DNA from: an uncultured Bacteroidales bacterium
GTDB lineage: Bacteria > Bacteroidota > Bacteroidia > Bacteroidales > Bacteroidaceae
Direction: 5' to 3'
Assembly (NCBI GenBank): GCA_902788865.1
Contig: CADALZ010000029.1
Location: 1 to 35,888, forward strand
Length of the DNA: 35,888 bases
In this document: positions 23,206 through 32,295 of the stretch, piece after piece
How positions within the stretch are numbered: position 1 is the first letter of the stretch
Layout of the letters: the number at the start of each line of letters is the position of its first letter
Translations under genes and position numbers: made by a program
The notes under the pieces: model-generated
The model's input: only the letters and a program-made list of their open reading frames with translations
Told to the model about the DNA's origin: nothing
The model's database searches: none

Positions 23206-23886
23206 ATGCCACGATTGATTGAAGAAGACTGGGGACTGGTGCCTTATGCCGATGCTTGGAAGCGGCAGACTGCCCTTTTTGAGGCATTGGTGGAAGCCAA
23301 GAAACAGGGGATGCCTACTGATGGAAGACTTATCACCTGTCAGCATCCGCATGTCTATACCATCGGAAGGAGTGGTAAGGAGCAGAATATGCTGATGAGT
23401 GAGGAGCAACTTCACCGCATAGGTGCCACCTATTATCATATCGACAGAGGGGGCGATGTGACTTACCACGGACCTGGGCAGTTGGTGTGTTATCCTATAA
23501 TAGACTTAGAGAACTACGGACTGGGCCTTAAGCAGTACGTGCATGTGCTGGAAGAGGCCGTGATCTCTACCTGCTCTGCTTATGGCATAGAAGCTGGTAG
23601 GGTGGAGAAGGCTACGGGGGTGTGGTTGGATGGTGATAATGCGAAGGCCCGTAAGATTTGTGCCATAGGCGTGCGCAGCAGCCATTACTGCACGATGCAT
23701 GGATTGGCACTCAATGTGAATACCGATTTGCGCTACTTCAGTTACATCAATCCTTGCGGATTTGTAGATAAAGGGGTGACTTCCCTGCAGAAAGAGCTGG
23801 GAAGGGAGGTGTCTTTCGAGGAAGTAAGAGAACGATTATTGCATGAACTAATAAAATATCTCCAAGATGAAAATCAAAAGCGCTGA
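23206..23886 (+). CDS. lipB: Octanoyl-[acyl-carrier-protein]:protein N-octanoyltransferase
   Basis: Transfers octanoate from acyl-ACP to the lipoyl domains of 2-oxoacid dehydrogenases and the glycine cleavage H protein, the first step of lipoate synthesis. The 226-residue product contains [18 protein letters not shown] (81-98), the conserved lysine in RKICAIGVR (Lys150) and the acyl-thioester cysteine in INPCGF (Cys184). The length is normal. ATG 23206 is chosen; the frame is open to a TTG at 23173, but that overlaps the promoter. It overlaps engB by 20 nt, so the two are co-translated. The presence of gcvP nearby gives one likely consumer pathway. Confidence 0.95.
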   Translation: MPRLIEEDWGLVPYADAWKRQTALFEALVEAKKQGMPTDGRLITCQHPHVYTIGRSGKEQNMLMSEEQLHRIGATYYHIDRGGDVTYHGPGQLVCYPIIDLENYGLGLKQYVHVLEEAVISTCSAYGIEAGRVEKATGVWLDGDNAKARKICAIGVRSSHYCTMHGLALNVNTDLRYFSYINPCGFVDKGVTSLQKELGREVSFEEVRERLLHELIKYLQDENQKR

Positions 23887-24466
23887 ATTTGTCATTAGTA
23901 ATACCGACGTGAGCAAATGTCCGCAGGCTGGATTGCCAGAATATGCTTTCATAGGCCGTTCTAATGTGGGAAAGTCGAGCCTGATCAATATGCTGACGGG
24001 GCATAAAGGATTGGCCATGACTTCTTCTAAGCCTGGAAAGACACTGCTTATCAATCACTTTATCATTGACAAGAAATGGTATCTGGTCGACCTGCCTGGC
24101 TATGGCTACGCACAGCGCAGTCAGAAGGTGCAAGGACAGATATCGAGCATCATAGAGCGCTATGTCATGCAGCGAGAGCAGCTCACCAGTCTCTTTGTCT
24201 TGGTTGACAGTCGTCTGAAGCCTCAGAAGATAGACTTGGATTTCATCACTTGGTTGGGAGAGAACGGGGTGCCTTTTGGTATCATCTTCACTAAGGTGGA
24301 TAAGCTAAGTAAGGCCAAAGTAGATGAAAATGTACAGGCTTTTCTGGATACCTTGAGGGAAGAGTGGGAGGAGCTGCCACCTTATTTCCTGTCATCTGCC
24401 GAGAAAGGCACAGGTAAGGAAGAGATTCTGGGCTATATTGAAGAAATCAATAAGAGTTTGTCCTAA
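23867..24466 (+). CDS. engB: Ribosome biogenesis GTPase EngB/YsxC (YihA)
   Basis: Essential small GTPase for assembly of the 50S subunit. The 199-residue product has all G motifs: G1 GRSNVGKS (30-37), G2 threonine in KPGKT (56-60), G3 DLPGYG (75-80), G4 TKVD (142-145) and G5 SSA (176-178). The length (about 195-210) is usual. It begins inside the 3' end of lipB (20-nt overlap) and ends just before a hairpin that serves mainly the opposing serine palmitoyltransferase gene. Confidence 0.95.
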   Translation: MKIKSAEFVISNTDVSKCPQAGLPEYAFIGRSNVGKSSLINMLTGHKGLAMTSSKPGKTLLINHFIIDKKWYLVDLPGYGYAQRSQKVQGQISSIIERYVMQREQLTSLFVLVDSRLKPQKIDLDFITWLGENGVPFGIIFTKVDKLSKAKVDENVQAFLDTLREEWEELPPYFLSSAEKGTGKEEILGYIEEINKSLS

Positions 24467-24503
24467 AAAAAACAGAGGCCGCACCATCACGGCGAAGCCT
24501 CTG
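24465..24503 (-). terminator. Terminator of the serine palmitoyltransferase gene
   Basis: CAGAGGC (24473-24479) pairs with GCCTCTG (24497-24503), with additional inner pairing. On the minus strand the stem is followed by a run of eight T residues (24472-24465). It lies 54 nt past the stop of the minus-strand gene and against the end of engB. Confidence 0.8.
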
Positions 24504-24556
24504 AATAACCTATAATAACCATGAAAAAACTTTTTCTACTAATAGAGGGAAATCTG

Positions 24557-25744
24557 TTATTTGATGATACCCAATTCCTTGAAGCATTTTGACAGTCTCG
24601 CTACAGCAATGTCAATCTGTTCTTTCGTGTGAGTAGCCATCAAGGCAAAGCGTACCAACGTGTCTTGTGGGGCGCATGCTGGTGGAATCACAGGGTTGAT
24701 GAAGATACCCTCATCAAATGCCATCTTAGTGACCACGAATGTCTTCTCCTCATCACGCACGTACAATGGGATGATTGGGGATTCGGTAGCACCAATCTCA
24801 AAGCCTGCTGCACGGAACTGATCCAATGCATAGTTGGTAAGATCCCACAACTGCTTCAGACGTTCTGGTGAATTCTTAATGATATGCAGTGCTTCCAGCG
24901 TAGCTGCAGTAGCAGCTGGAGTCATACTGGCTTGGAAGATGTATGAGCGTGAATGATGGCGAAGGAAGTTGATAATCTTCTTATCGGCAGCGATGAAACC
25001 GCCCAGAGAAGCCAATGACTTACTGAATGTACCCATGATGAGGTCTATATCGTCGGTCACACCGAAGTGGTCGCAAACGCCACGTCCCTGCTTGCCGAAA
25101 ACACCAAGGCCATGAGCTTCATCTACATAAATAGAAGCATTGTATTTCTTCTTGAGTCTTACGATTTCTGGGAGATTAGCCAGGTCGCCTTCCATAGAGA
25201 ATACACCATCTACTACAATCAGCTTTATAGAATCAGGGGCACATTTCTGCAGCTCCTTCTCCAGAGATTCCATATCGTTGTGCTTATACTTCAGCTGAGT
25301 AGCAAAAGACAAGCGACGGCCATCGACGATGGACGCATGGTCTCTGTCATCACAGATCACATAGTCGCTTCTTCCCAGCATGGCTGGAATGACGCCCTCG
25401 TTTACAGTGAAACCAGTAGAGAAGCAAAGTGCATCTTCCTTTCCGACAAACTCAGCAAGCTCTTTTTCAAGCTGCACGTGGAGGTCGAGTGTTCCGTTCA
25501 GGAAACGGGAACCAGCACATCCAGTTCCATATTTCTTAGTGGCTTCTATTGCTGCATTAATGATTCGCTCGTCATAGGTGAGACCCATATAAGCGTTCGA
25601 ACCAAACATTAAAATCTTCTTACCGTCAATCAATACCTCAGTGTCCTGATGGCTGTTGATTACACGAAAATATGGGTAAACTCCTTTTGCCATGTATTGT
25701 TGAGGCAAATCATATTTTCCCAGTTTGTCAGAAAGTAAACTCAT
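24557..25744 (-). CDS. spt: Serine palmitoyltransferase (alpha-oxoamine synthase family)
   Basis: Condenses L-serine with palmitoyl-CoA (or a branched acyl-CoA) to 3-ketosphinganine, the first step of sphingolipid synthesis, a hallmark of Bacteroidales. The 395-residue product is a soluble, PLP-dependent alpha-oxoamine synthase. It has the acyl-CoA-recognition region FGSNAYMGLTYDERI (47-61), His136 in DRDHASIVDG for PLP stacking, Asp208 and His211 in YVDEAHGLGVFG and the Schiff-base Lys242 in TFSKSLASLGGF. The length equals the known Bacteroides SPT. The close relative KBL (2-amino-3-ketobutyrate ligase) is the main alternative, but the IPPACAPQDTLVRFALMATHT C-terminal region and the absence of a threonine dehydrogenase neighbour favour SPT. 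It has its own -7 box and terminator. Confidence 0.88.
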   Translation of the reverse strand: MSLLSDKLGKYDLPQQYMAKGVYPYFRVINSHQDTEVLIDGKKILMFGSNAYMGLTYDERIINAAIEATKKYGTGCAGSRFLNGTLDLHVQLEKELAEFVGKEDALCFSTGFTVNEGVIPAMLGRSDYVICDDRDHASIVDGRRLSFATQLKYKHNDMESLEKELQKCAPDSIKLIVVDGVFSMEGDLANLPEIVRLKKKYNASIYVDEAHGLGVFGKQGRGVCDHFGVTDDIDLIMGTFSKSLASLGGFIAADKKIINFLRHHSRSYIFQASMTPAATAATLEALHIIKNSPERLKQLWDLTNYALDQFRAAGFEIGATESPIIPLYVRDEEKTFVVTKMAFDEGIFINPVIPPACAPQDTLVRFALMATHTKEQIDIAVARLSKCFKELGIIK

Positions 25745-25785
25745 TGAAAATGACTTAAAATTTTACTTAAACATTGTTTCTCCGA

Positions 25786-25816
25786 CCTGTTCTCGTTCAA
25801 ACAGGCTGCAAAGTTA
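25786..25816 (-). promoter_or_regulatory. Promoter -7 box and leader hairpin of the SPT gene
   Basis: TAACTTTG on the minus strand (25816-25809) matches TAnnTTTG. It is followed at once by an inverted repeat, CCTGTT (25786-25791) with AACAGG (25800-25805), that would form a hairpin at the very 5' end of the transcript. The -33 element is poor. Confidence 0.45.
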
Positions 25817-25883
25817 CTAAATGTTTTCACAATTCTTTAATAAATGAGCAATTATTTTTCAACAGGGGGCTACTTTTTCATTA

Positions 25884-27152
25884 TTAGGCATTCTGCGGCA
25901 GGGATTCTGAAGGCTGGCTCCCTTCTCCTTTATTGTACTTTTTCTCCAAATAGTGCTTGTGTGAAAGGATGATCTGGTGTCTGTAAACAGCACAGGCCAT
26001 GAAGAAGTATATACCCGTCTGCAGCCAGAGGGCTCGGTATTCAAAGTGTACATCATTCAGCAGGGCTCCCATATTGTTCATCTTCACGAAGGCATTGATT
26101 CCAAAGGTGGAAGGGAATAGATAGGAGATGCCTTTCCAAGCTCCGTGAATGGCACTACCTGGCCATGAAATGCCTGAAAGGAAGAGAAGCGGCAAAGATG
26201 TAAATACAATAAGGAGGATGACATTCTCACGATAGCGCACCATGGCAGAGAGGGTCATACCAAAGAAAATACATGCTAATAGATAAGGTATCATGATACA
26301 AATCAGATCTTTGAGATGCAAGAGCTGAGGGAAATGGAAAAGATGCGGGATGGCTAAGGTCAGATAGGCTGCCATCACAGCATAGATCATGAAGTAGCAC
26401 ATGGACTTTCCGAACACAATGCGGAAGATACCATTGTAATGTCTGCTGATAGGGATAAGTTCTTCATGCAAGCTGTTCTCTCTGGCTGTTCCAGCAGAGA
26501 GTCCAATGCCCAAGATCAGCGTCTGCTGAAGTATCAGTATCAACACGGCAGGGAGCAAGAAACTGCCATAGCCACCAGCAGGATTGAACATAGGTACATC
26601 GACATATTGCAGTGGAGCAGTACTTACCTCGTCTTCCCGTTCGGTATAGTTGCCCAGCTTCATGATTTGTAGGTCGGTTCCCATATCGAGTGAGATGTTG
26701 GTGGCTGTCAGCAAGATCTGCTTATAATACAAGATGCCACTCATGTCTGTATAGATACTGATAGAAGCTTGTTCCATGCGGTTGAGCTTATCAGAGAATT
26801 CACTGGGGATGTATATGATGCCTCTGGCGCCTTGTTGGCGCATCACCTCTTTGGCTTCTTCCATATCGGCAGCATAAGCCACTATCTTTATGCCCTGCGT
26901 GGCATCACATCTGCGCAGAAAATCACGGCTCAGTGAGCTGTGAGAATGATCCACTGCCACCACAGGGGCATCCTCTACCACTTCATTGTTGTATGCCCAC
27001 GAATAGAGTAGGGGGTAGAGTATTGGCACCAAGATGAAGAAGATGAGTACTCCCTCGTCTTTGAATACCTGTTTCATCTCGCTTGCCCAGATGTAGAGCA
27101 TGTCGTGGAAACCTTCCTGAATGCGACCTATCAAACTTTCTCTATCGATCAT
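25884..27152 (-). CDS. ABC-2 family permease subunit of an exporter (second copy in operon)
   Basis: The 422-residue product has the ABC-2/YhhJ layout. One N-terminal membrane segment (GVLIFFILVPILYPLLYSWAYN, about 34-55) is followed by a large extracytoplasmic domain of about 150 residues. A cluster of five membrane segments from about 205 on includes LLPAVLILILQQTLILGIGLSAGT and VILLIVFTSLPLLFLSGISWPG. The C-terminal tail is charged (KKYNKGEGSQPSES). It is the last gene of the TolC-HlyD-permease-permease operon, 11 nt after the first permease; the two permeases probably form a heterodimer. No ATP-binding subunit is encoded in the operon. Substrates of such YhiI/YhhJ-like systems are mostly unknown. 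An internal ATG at codon 18 is an alternative start. Confidence 0.85.
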   Translation of the reverse strand: MIDRESLIGRIQEGFHDMLYIWASEMKQVFKDEGVLIFFILVPILYPLLYSWAYNNEVVEDAPVVAVDHSHSSLSRDFLRRCDATQGIKIVAYAADMEEAKEVMRQQGARGIIYIPSEFSDKLNRMEQASISIYTDMSGILYYKQILLTATNISLDMGTDLQIMKLGNYTEREDEVSTAPLQYVDVPMFNPAGGYGSFLLPAVLILILQQTLILGIGLSAGTARENSLHEELIPISRHYNGIFRIVFGKSMCYFMIYAVMAAYLTLAIPHLFHFPQLLHLKDLICIMIPYLLACIFFGMTLSAMVRYRENVILLIVFTSLPLLFLSGISWPGSAIHGAWKGISYLFPSTFGINAFVKMNNMGALLNDVHFEYRALWLQTGIYFFMACAVYRHQIILSHKHYLEKKYNKGEGSQPSESLPQNA

Positions 27153-27163
27153 GACTCATACAT

Positions 27164-28333
27164 TTAAGGGATATACACAAACTTAAGCATGGCTTTCTTA
27201 ATGTTGGGTAGCACCAAGAAAGGCAACAACAGGAATACCAGTAAGGCTACATAGTATATCCAGGCATAAGCCACTGGATAACCATTGAAGAGTGTCATCT
27301 GGTAAATCATGAAGAAACTTCTCAGAGGGAATAGCCATGAGAGTGCCTGAATCTGAGGATCCATGGCATCCACAGGGAAGGCGAATCCGGAGATAGTGAA
27401 ACTCAACATGGCCCAAAGGGCACAGATACTCATCGACATGCGCAGCGAGGGCATCAGTCCGAAGGCAAAAACTCCAAAGGCTTGCGAAACCATCACTAAG
27501 AGTATGCCATAGGGAATCAGCTGCCAGAAACTACATTCATGGGGGAACTGGAGTATCTCAAACGTATAAATAAGGTAGAACAGCACGATGCCCAGATGCA
27601 CGATGAATTGTGGCAGCAGTTTCCCAATCAATGCCACATGGATATTGTCATCGGCCATAGCCAACCACTCCTTTGATCTGCCGAACTTCAGTTCCGTACC
27701 TATAGAGTAGGCGGTTATCAGGAAGATGAACAGCATCAGGCAACCAGGTATGATGGTGGTGCTGAGATAGAAATTATAGTTCAGATAGGGATTGACCGTG
27801 GGGTGGGTATCTACAACGATGGGTTGGAGAAAGGCCATAATCTGGTCTTCCGTGTATCCCTGAGCTTGCATCTTCGCCAATCCTACGGCCGCTGCAGCAC
27901 GGGTAGCTACTACGCGCATATCCTTATATAATAAGGAACCAGCCAAGAGAAATGAGTTGTTGTAATAGAAAGAAACCTTGGGCTGCCTTGAGGCCAGAAG
28001 GTTTTCTGTTGTGCCTTTGGGGAAATAGAAGAACGCGTAAATCTCTCCGCGTTGCATGGCGTTTCTCGCTTCTGCTACGGTGGGGTAGTGGGCCACCACT
28101 TCCGTGCTTTGATAGGAGTCGAGCATGCGCGTCAGCCTTCTGGTGGTAGAGGTATTGTCCATGTCCACTATGCCAGCAGGCATACTGGTAGGCAAGCCTT
28201 TTCCCAGCAGACTGGTGAAGAAGAAGATAAGGAACAGCGGGAAGATGACCGAACAGAATATGTAAATATGGTTCTTCCCCAGAATCTTACACTCCCTCAG
28301 GGCGATGTTTACTATTTTCCCTAAAATACTCAT
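27164..28333 (-). CDS. ABC-2 family permease subunit of an exporter (first copy in operon)
   Basis: The 389-residue product has the same fold as the next gene. An N-terminal membrane segment (IFCSVIFPLFLIFFFTSLLG, about 25-44) precedes an extracytoplasmic domain with AGIVDMDNTSTTRRLTRMLD, and five further membrane segments follow from about 195 (TIIPGCLMLFIFLITAYSIG; LWAMLSFTISGFAFPVDAMD). The two permeases are diverged paralogues. It starts one base after the stop codon of the HlyD-like gene, so they are translationally linked. The conserved SGFAFPVDAMDP segment near the periplasmic re-entrant helix is typical of YhhJ/YbhR-type exporters. Confidence 0.85.
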   Translation of the reverse strand: MSILGKIVNIALRECKILGKNHIYIFCSVIFPLFLIFFFTSLLGKGLPTSMPAGIVDMDNTSTTRRLTRMLDSYQSTEVVAHYPTVAEARNAMQRGEIYAFFYFPKGTTENLLASRQPKVSFYYNNSFLLAGSLLYKDMRVVATRAAAAVGLAKMQAQGYTEDQIMAFLQPIVVDTHPTVNPYLNYNFYLSTTIIPGCLMLFIFLITAYSIGTELKFGRSKEWLAMADDNIHVALIGKLLPQFIVHLGIVLFYLIYTFEILQFPHECSFWQLIPYGILLVMVSQAFGVFAFGLMPSLRMSMSICALWAMLSFTISGFAFPVDAMDPQIQALSWLFPLRSFFMIYQMTLFNGYPVAYAWIYYVALLVFLLLPFLVLPNIKKAMLKFVYIP

Positions 28334-28334
28334 G

Positions 28335-29321
28335 TTATTCTTCGACTATCAAGCTCATGCCAGCACGCAGCCCTTCAAGCGTTTGGGTCGGACGGGCTTT
28401 CACCTCGAATGTCTTAAGATCGTATTGTCCGTTGGCCTTCGTAGCTTTCCATACGGCATAGCTACCCTCATCTTTCATAGAGTAAATCTGCATCTCTATA
28501 TCTTGGTCGAAGGCAGGTACATAGGCTTTGAACGTATCACCTATTTTCATGCCTTTCAGCAAATCCTCACGCACATTGAATGTGCCCCAGATGTCGTCTG
28601 TCAGGGCGATGGTCATAATCGGAGAACCAGTGCCTATCAGCTCGCCTAATTTAGGATAGATTTCGCTGACTTCACCATCCATCTGAGCGATTTGGACGGT
28701 TTCGTTGATGTAGGAGTTCACCTCGCTAACCACGCCTTTGGCTTGGTTGAGTTGTGCTTGTGCTGCACGTTTCTCTTCTTGGCGAGCGCCGTTCACAGCC
28801 ATGTCGTACTGGCTCTTTGCGGCTTCTTCCTGAGCTTGCAGGGCTTTGTATTGTGCCAAAGCCTCGTCGGCTTTCTGTGCACTTACCACCCCTTCATCAA
28901 ATAGGCGCTTCACGCGGTTATAGCTTTTCTCAGCGATTTCCAGGCCAGCCTTGGCTTGCTGCCAGAGTTGGTAGGCACCTTGAATCTGCTCCTGACGGGC
29001 TCCGTTGCGTGCTTGGTCATTGAGCGCAGATGCTGCACTTTCTACGGCTTCAGCCTGTTGCTGCTTTGCCAGAATGTCTGGTGCTTCCAATATGGCAAGT
29101 GTATCACCCTTTCGCACTCTGTCACCCTCTTTGACACGGATCTCAAGGATGCGTCCTGGCACCTTGCTTGAAACCCTATACTCCGTTACCTCCACTTGTC
29201 CCTGAATAATCTCTGGGGCACGCCCCAGTGCCAGGAAACCTATACCTGCCACTATGGCTACCACTGCTATCAAGCCAAATACGGCCAGCAGTATGTTGGT
29301 ATGTTGTGATTTTGCTGACAT
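28335..29321 (-). CDS. HlyD-family periplasmic adaptor (membrane fusion protein)
   Basis: The 328-residue product is anchored by one N-terminal membrane segment (about 10-31, LLAVFGLIAVVAIVAGIGFLAL). A lipoyl/barrel-sandwich half-motif follows (SSKVPGRILEIRVKEGDRVRKGDTLAIL, 51-78), then a long coiled-coil hairpin (about 83-205) containing two copies of the phrase NGARQE, and the returning barrel (QIAQMDGEVSEIYPKLGELIGTGSPIMTI). It should bridge the inner-membrane permeases and the TolC-like outer-membrane channel. It lies 76 nt after the tolC-like gene across a heptad-repeat array, and 1 nt before the first permease gene. Confidence 0.92.
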   Translation of the reverse strand: MSAKSQHTNILLAVFGLIAVVAIVAGIGFLALGRAPEIIQGQVEVTEYRVSSKVPGRILEIRVKEGDRVRKGDTLAILEAPDILAKQQQAEAVESAASALNDQARNGARQEQIQGAYQLWQQAKAGLEIAEKSYNRVKRLFDEGVVSAQKADEALAQYKALQAQEEAAKSQYDMAVNGARQEEKRAAQAQLNQAKGVVSEVNSYINETVQIAQMDGEVSEIYPKLGELIGTGSPIMTIALTDDIWGTFNVREDLLKGMKIGDTFKAYVPAFDQDIEMQIYSMKDEGSYAVWKATKANGQYDLKTFEVKARPTQTLEGLRAGMSLIVEE

Positions 29322-29329
29322 AATAATAA

Positions 29330-29415
29330 TTATGAATTATAAATTATGAATTATTTTAATGCTCAATGTTTAATGTTTAATGTACAATGTTTAATGTTTA
29401 ATGTTCAATGCTCAA
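29330..29415 (-). repeat. Heptad repeat array between the TolC-like and HlyD-like genes
   Basis: In the coding orientation, units CATTGAA, CATTAAA and CATTGAG repeat with period 7. They are followed by ATTCATAATTTATAATTCAT, the same sequence as in the gcvP-esterase spacer. The array extends into the last codons of the TolC-like gene (AGC ATT GAA CAT TAA). Confidence 0.85.
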
Positions 29416-30891
29416 AGTTCCTAACACCTTTTGCCAGTTCACTTCCGAGAGCTTAGCATTGATCTCGGCATCTATCTTTTGGCTTTGAGCCTGCATCCAA
29501 GCAGTTTGTGCAGCTAAAACATCGCTGGTAGGAATCACGCCTTCCTTGAATCCAAGATTGGCGCTACGTAGGTTCTCTTCTGCGTGACTGATGTTTTTCT
29601 TAGCCATCTCCAGTCGTTTGCTGGCTTCGTTCACCTGGAAGGCACTTTGGTTCACTTGCAGGCGAATCTTCTCCCTCGCATCTTCCAACTGGTAGCGTGC
29701 CATCTCCGTGTTGGTGCGTGCAGAACGTACCTTGTACAAGCCCTCGAACCAGTTCCATACAGGAACCTTCAGAATCAGACCTACATTCCACATGCCATGC
29801 AGCTTTTTCTCAAAACCATTGAAAACGCTTGGATTGGTGGCAGTATATCCTCCCATCAATGCCAGAGTAGGCAGGAAGTCGGCCCTTGTGAGGCGAATGT
29901 TCTGCTTGTTCATCTCGATGGCTTCTGTAAGCATCTTCAACTCAGGTCTGTTTTGTAGGGCGATGTCTTCATCGGCGATGGCCTGCACAGTAGTAGGGTA
30001 GATGTCTTGCTTATCTTCATCGGCCAGTGTGAGTGTACCATCCAGAGGGAGACCGCATTGCTGGCACAGTGCCATTTTGGCGAGTGTCAGTCCGTCTTCC
30101 ACTTGGAGAAGTGCCATTTCGGCTTCATTCACTTTCACGCTGACGCTCAGGCCATCGGCTTTGGTGGCCACACCTTCGCGTATCATCTTCTGCACATCAT
30201 CGTCCAGCGTCTTCACCAGATCATAGAAAGCCTGTGCCAAACGTTGCTTGTGTTTCAGCGATACTACCAACCAATAGGCTTGGTCTGTATTGTAGATGGT
30301 GTTTTGCTCTTCTGCCTCCGTAGCACTCTGTGCCAGTCGCTCAGCTGCATTGGTGATTTTGTTGTAGGCTATTATCTTTCCACCCATGAAGAGGGGCTGG
30401 GTCATCATGATAGAGCCACCCCACATGTGACGGGTGTCTGTGCGGGAAGCATCTGCCAAACTCTGCCCCAGGCCATTCAGTGCTTGCTGGAAGGCAGGCC
30501 CTGACTGTGCGGCAATCTGATTCAGCGCTTGTGCCTGCTGCATGTTGATGAGGCCCGTCTGCACCATAGTGGTCACAGCACTTGGCAGGTTCTCCATCAG
30601 TTGCTGTCCAGCGATAGTTCCCAGATTGCCTAGGGTGCCTTTCTGTGCATCACTGAGCAGAGCCAACTCCTTGTTGCTATAGAGGTAGCCTCCTATAGCC
30701 TCTACTTTAGGCAGGTAATTGGTACGAGCTGCTTGACGGTTATATCGTGCCACATCTTGTTTCAGACGGCTGATGGTCAGTTCCTTGTTGTTCCTCAATG
30801 CCAACGCACGGGCACTATCAAGGCTCAAGACCTGTGCCTGTGCCACAGTGAGTGTGAAAAGGAGTAATATGGAACCTATGATTCGTCTCAT
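29398..30891 (-). CDS. TolC-family outer-membrane efflux protein
   Basis: The 497-residue product has a signal peptide (MRRIIGSILLLFTLTVAQAQ) and the two-fold repeated coiled-coil/barrel pattern of outer-membrane efflux proteins. LSLDSARALALRNNKELTIS starts the first half, and a second half carries QNRPELKMLTEAIEMNKQNI and DFLPTLALMGGYT. The C-terminal helices include NLRSANLGFKEGVIPTSDVL. It heads a four-gene exporter operon. A promoter with a good match lies about 70 nt upstream. The final residues S-I-E-H come from the heptad repeat that follows. Confidence 0.92.
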   Translation of the reverse strand: MRRIIGSILLLFTLTVAQAQVLSLDSARALALRNNKELTISRLKQDVARYNRQAARTNYLPKVEAIGGYLYSNKELALLSDAQKGTLGNLGTIAGQQLMENLPSAVTTMVQTGLINMQQAQALNQIAAQSGPAFQQALNGLGQSLADASRTDTRHMWGGSIMMTQPLFMGGKIIAYNKITNAAERLAQSATEAEEQNTIYNTDQAYWLVVSLKHKQRLAQAFYDLVKTLDDDVQKMIREGVATKADGLSVSVKVNEAEMALLQVEDGLTLAKMALCQQCGLPLDGTLTLADEDKQDIYPTTVQAIADEDIALQNRPELKMLTEAIEMNKQNIRLTRADFLPTLALMGGYTATNPSVFNGFEKKLHGMWNVGLILKVPVWNWFEGLYKVRSARTNTEMARYQLEDAREKIRLQVNQSAFQVNEASKRLEMAKKNISHAEENLRSANLGFKEGVIPTSDVLAAQTAWMQAQSQKIDAEINAKLSEVNWQKVLGTLSIEH

Positions 30892-30963
30892 AATATCATG
30901 ATTTATAACGTTATTCTATTCGGAAAAACTCACTTGTTGCTTTCCGTTTCCTAATTAACAATG

Positions 30964-30994
30964 CAAAATTATAGCATTCTTTTTTAAACGCAAA
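30964..30994 (-). promoter_or_regulatory. Promoter of the exporter operon
   Basis: On the minus strand TTTG (30994-30991), a 19-nt spacer and TAATTTTG (30971-30964) fit the Bacteroidota consensus exactly. The leader to the ATG at 30891 is about 65 nt. Confidence 0.65.
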
Positions 30995-31032
30995 AAGAAA
31001 TCGTCAGATTAACACTCGTTTTGTATAACACA

Positions 31033-31064
31033 ATAAAAGAGAGGATGCATCTGCACCCTCTCTT
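31033..31064 (-). terminator. Terminator of the tandem porin operon
   Basis: AAGAGAGG (31037-31044) pairs with CCTCTCTT (31057-31064), with an inner TGCA/TGCA pairing. On the minus strand a TTTTATTG tract follows. It lies 22 nt past the stop of the downstream porin-like gene. Confidence 0.8.
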
Positions 31065-31086
31065 ATATATTATTAAGGTGAAAAAC

Positions 31087-32295
31087 TTAGAACATAAACA
31101 TTGCTCCAAACACCAGTCTATGGTTGCTCACATCATAGGTGTTTTTCACCCGTCCTTTATGATCGGGTGTGCCATACCAAGCGGTAGTGTAGTTGTATTC
31201 CACCCCGAATTTCCATCCTGGGATGTTGTAGGTAAGCTCTGCAGAGGCTGTAGCCAGTTGGTCAACATTTGTACCTACACCTACCAGCTCTGATACCTGC
31301 TTGGTAGCTCCGAGGTTCTTCAAGTATCCCAAGAAAGCTCCTCCACGCCATTTCTTGCCATACATGATATTCAGCCAACTGTGCGAGATGCGCAGCGGTG
31401 CATATTCCTTCTTTCCTGTGCGAGGGTCTGTACTGGTCACTCCATAGCCACCCAAACCATTGGCTTGGTTGAAGTTCTGGCTCAGGAAACTCTTAGCACT
31501 GATGGTCAGAAGGTCTTTCTGATAGCGTCCATGGGCTTCCAGTGTCAGACTATTCACGCGCTCGTCAGTCTTAAAGCCTTCGTCTGTCTTGATGCGGGGA
31601 GCTATACTCATGTAGTGTACGGCTAAGCCCAATGTGGAGCTCTCATGACGCACATCGAAGCTAGCAAAGAGTTCTGGCAACTTGCTATTTCTGAGGTATT
31701 CGCGACTGCGCGTGTTGCCAGGTCCCATAGAGGCCACCTGTGCCTGCCAAATCATGGCTGCGCGGAATTTCACAGCTTGGTCTTGATACTGGTAGTGGAT
31801 TTGTGGCGCACGTCCCAGTGGCTGATAGGGCGCTCCTACGTTGAGGTTCATCAGCTCTGTGGTAACAGTATTGTTCAGAGGATGCCATGTCTGCCCCACC
31901 AAGAGGGATGACCCTCCATTAGCCAACTGGAAGTATGCATGGCGCATGCGCACAATGCCCAGTGTGGAGCTGCTACCTCTGAAGTCAAATTCCACTTTGG
32001 CAGATGTTTTCCAGTTGCCCAGCGCTGGTCCTGTCACATCTACTCCCAGACGGGTATGCATATTGTAGAAGTTGAGATTGCTCACTCCGTTGATGTCTTC
32101 CCCAGCTGGATCCAGATTTTTCGGCTTAGGAAAAGAAAGCAACGCCCCATCTACACTCTCGTTGTTCTGACGGCTGTTGAAATAAAGATCGTTGCGCACC
32201 TGTCCGTAGATCTTATAACTAAACCCCTCCTTCTGAGCCAAAAGTGGCAAGGCGGATAGGGCAACCAATATAAAGGAAACAAATCTCTTACACAT
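31087..32295 (-). CDS. Outer-membrane beta-barrel protein (porin-like), paralogue 1
   Basis: The 402-residue product starts with a signal peptide (MCKRFVSFILVALSALPLLAQ). The body alternates polar and hydrophobic residues in beta strands: YKIYGQVRNDLYFNSRQN, FNFYNMHTRLGVDV-like segments, KWRGGAFLGYLKNLGATKQ. It ends in phenylalanine (FGAMFMF), the Bam-recognition end of outer-membrane barrels. The frame is open 33 codons further (to 32394), but that stretch encodes no signal and overlaps a hairpin and the repeat array, so ATG 32295 is chosen. It is about half identical by eye to the neighbouring paralogue. The divergent dcuB suggests a role in dicarboxylate passage, which is inference. Confidence 0.8.
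   Translation of the reverse strand: MCKRFVSFILVALSALPLLAQKEGFSYKIYGQVRNDLYFNSRQNNESVDGALLSFPKPKNLDPAGEDINGVSNLNFYNMHTRLGVDVTGPALGNWKTSAKVEFDFRGSSSTLGIVRMRHAYFQLANGGSSLLVGQTWHPLNNTVTTELMNLNVGAPYQPLGRAPQIHYQYQDQAVKFRAAMIWQAQVASMGPGNTRSREYLRNSKLPELFASFDVRHESSTLGLAVHYMSIAPRIKTDEGFKTDERVNSLTLEAHGRYQKDLLTISAKSFLSQNFNQANGLGGYGVTSTDPRTGKKEYAPLRISHSWLNIMYGKKWRGGAFLGYLKNLGATKQVSELVGVGTNVDQLATASAELTYNIPGWKFGVEYNYTTAWYGTPDHKGRVKNTYDVSNHRLVFGAMFMF

Noticed and set aside
24521-24595. Small plus-strand ORF (MKKLFLLIEGN) after the hairpin at 24473, resembling a leader peptide with attenuator
   Set aside because: The hairpin has its T-run on the minus strand and the ORF lies antisense over the 3' end of the SPT gene, so it is most simply a coincidence.
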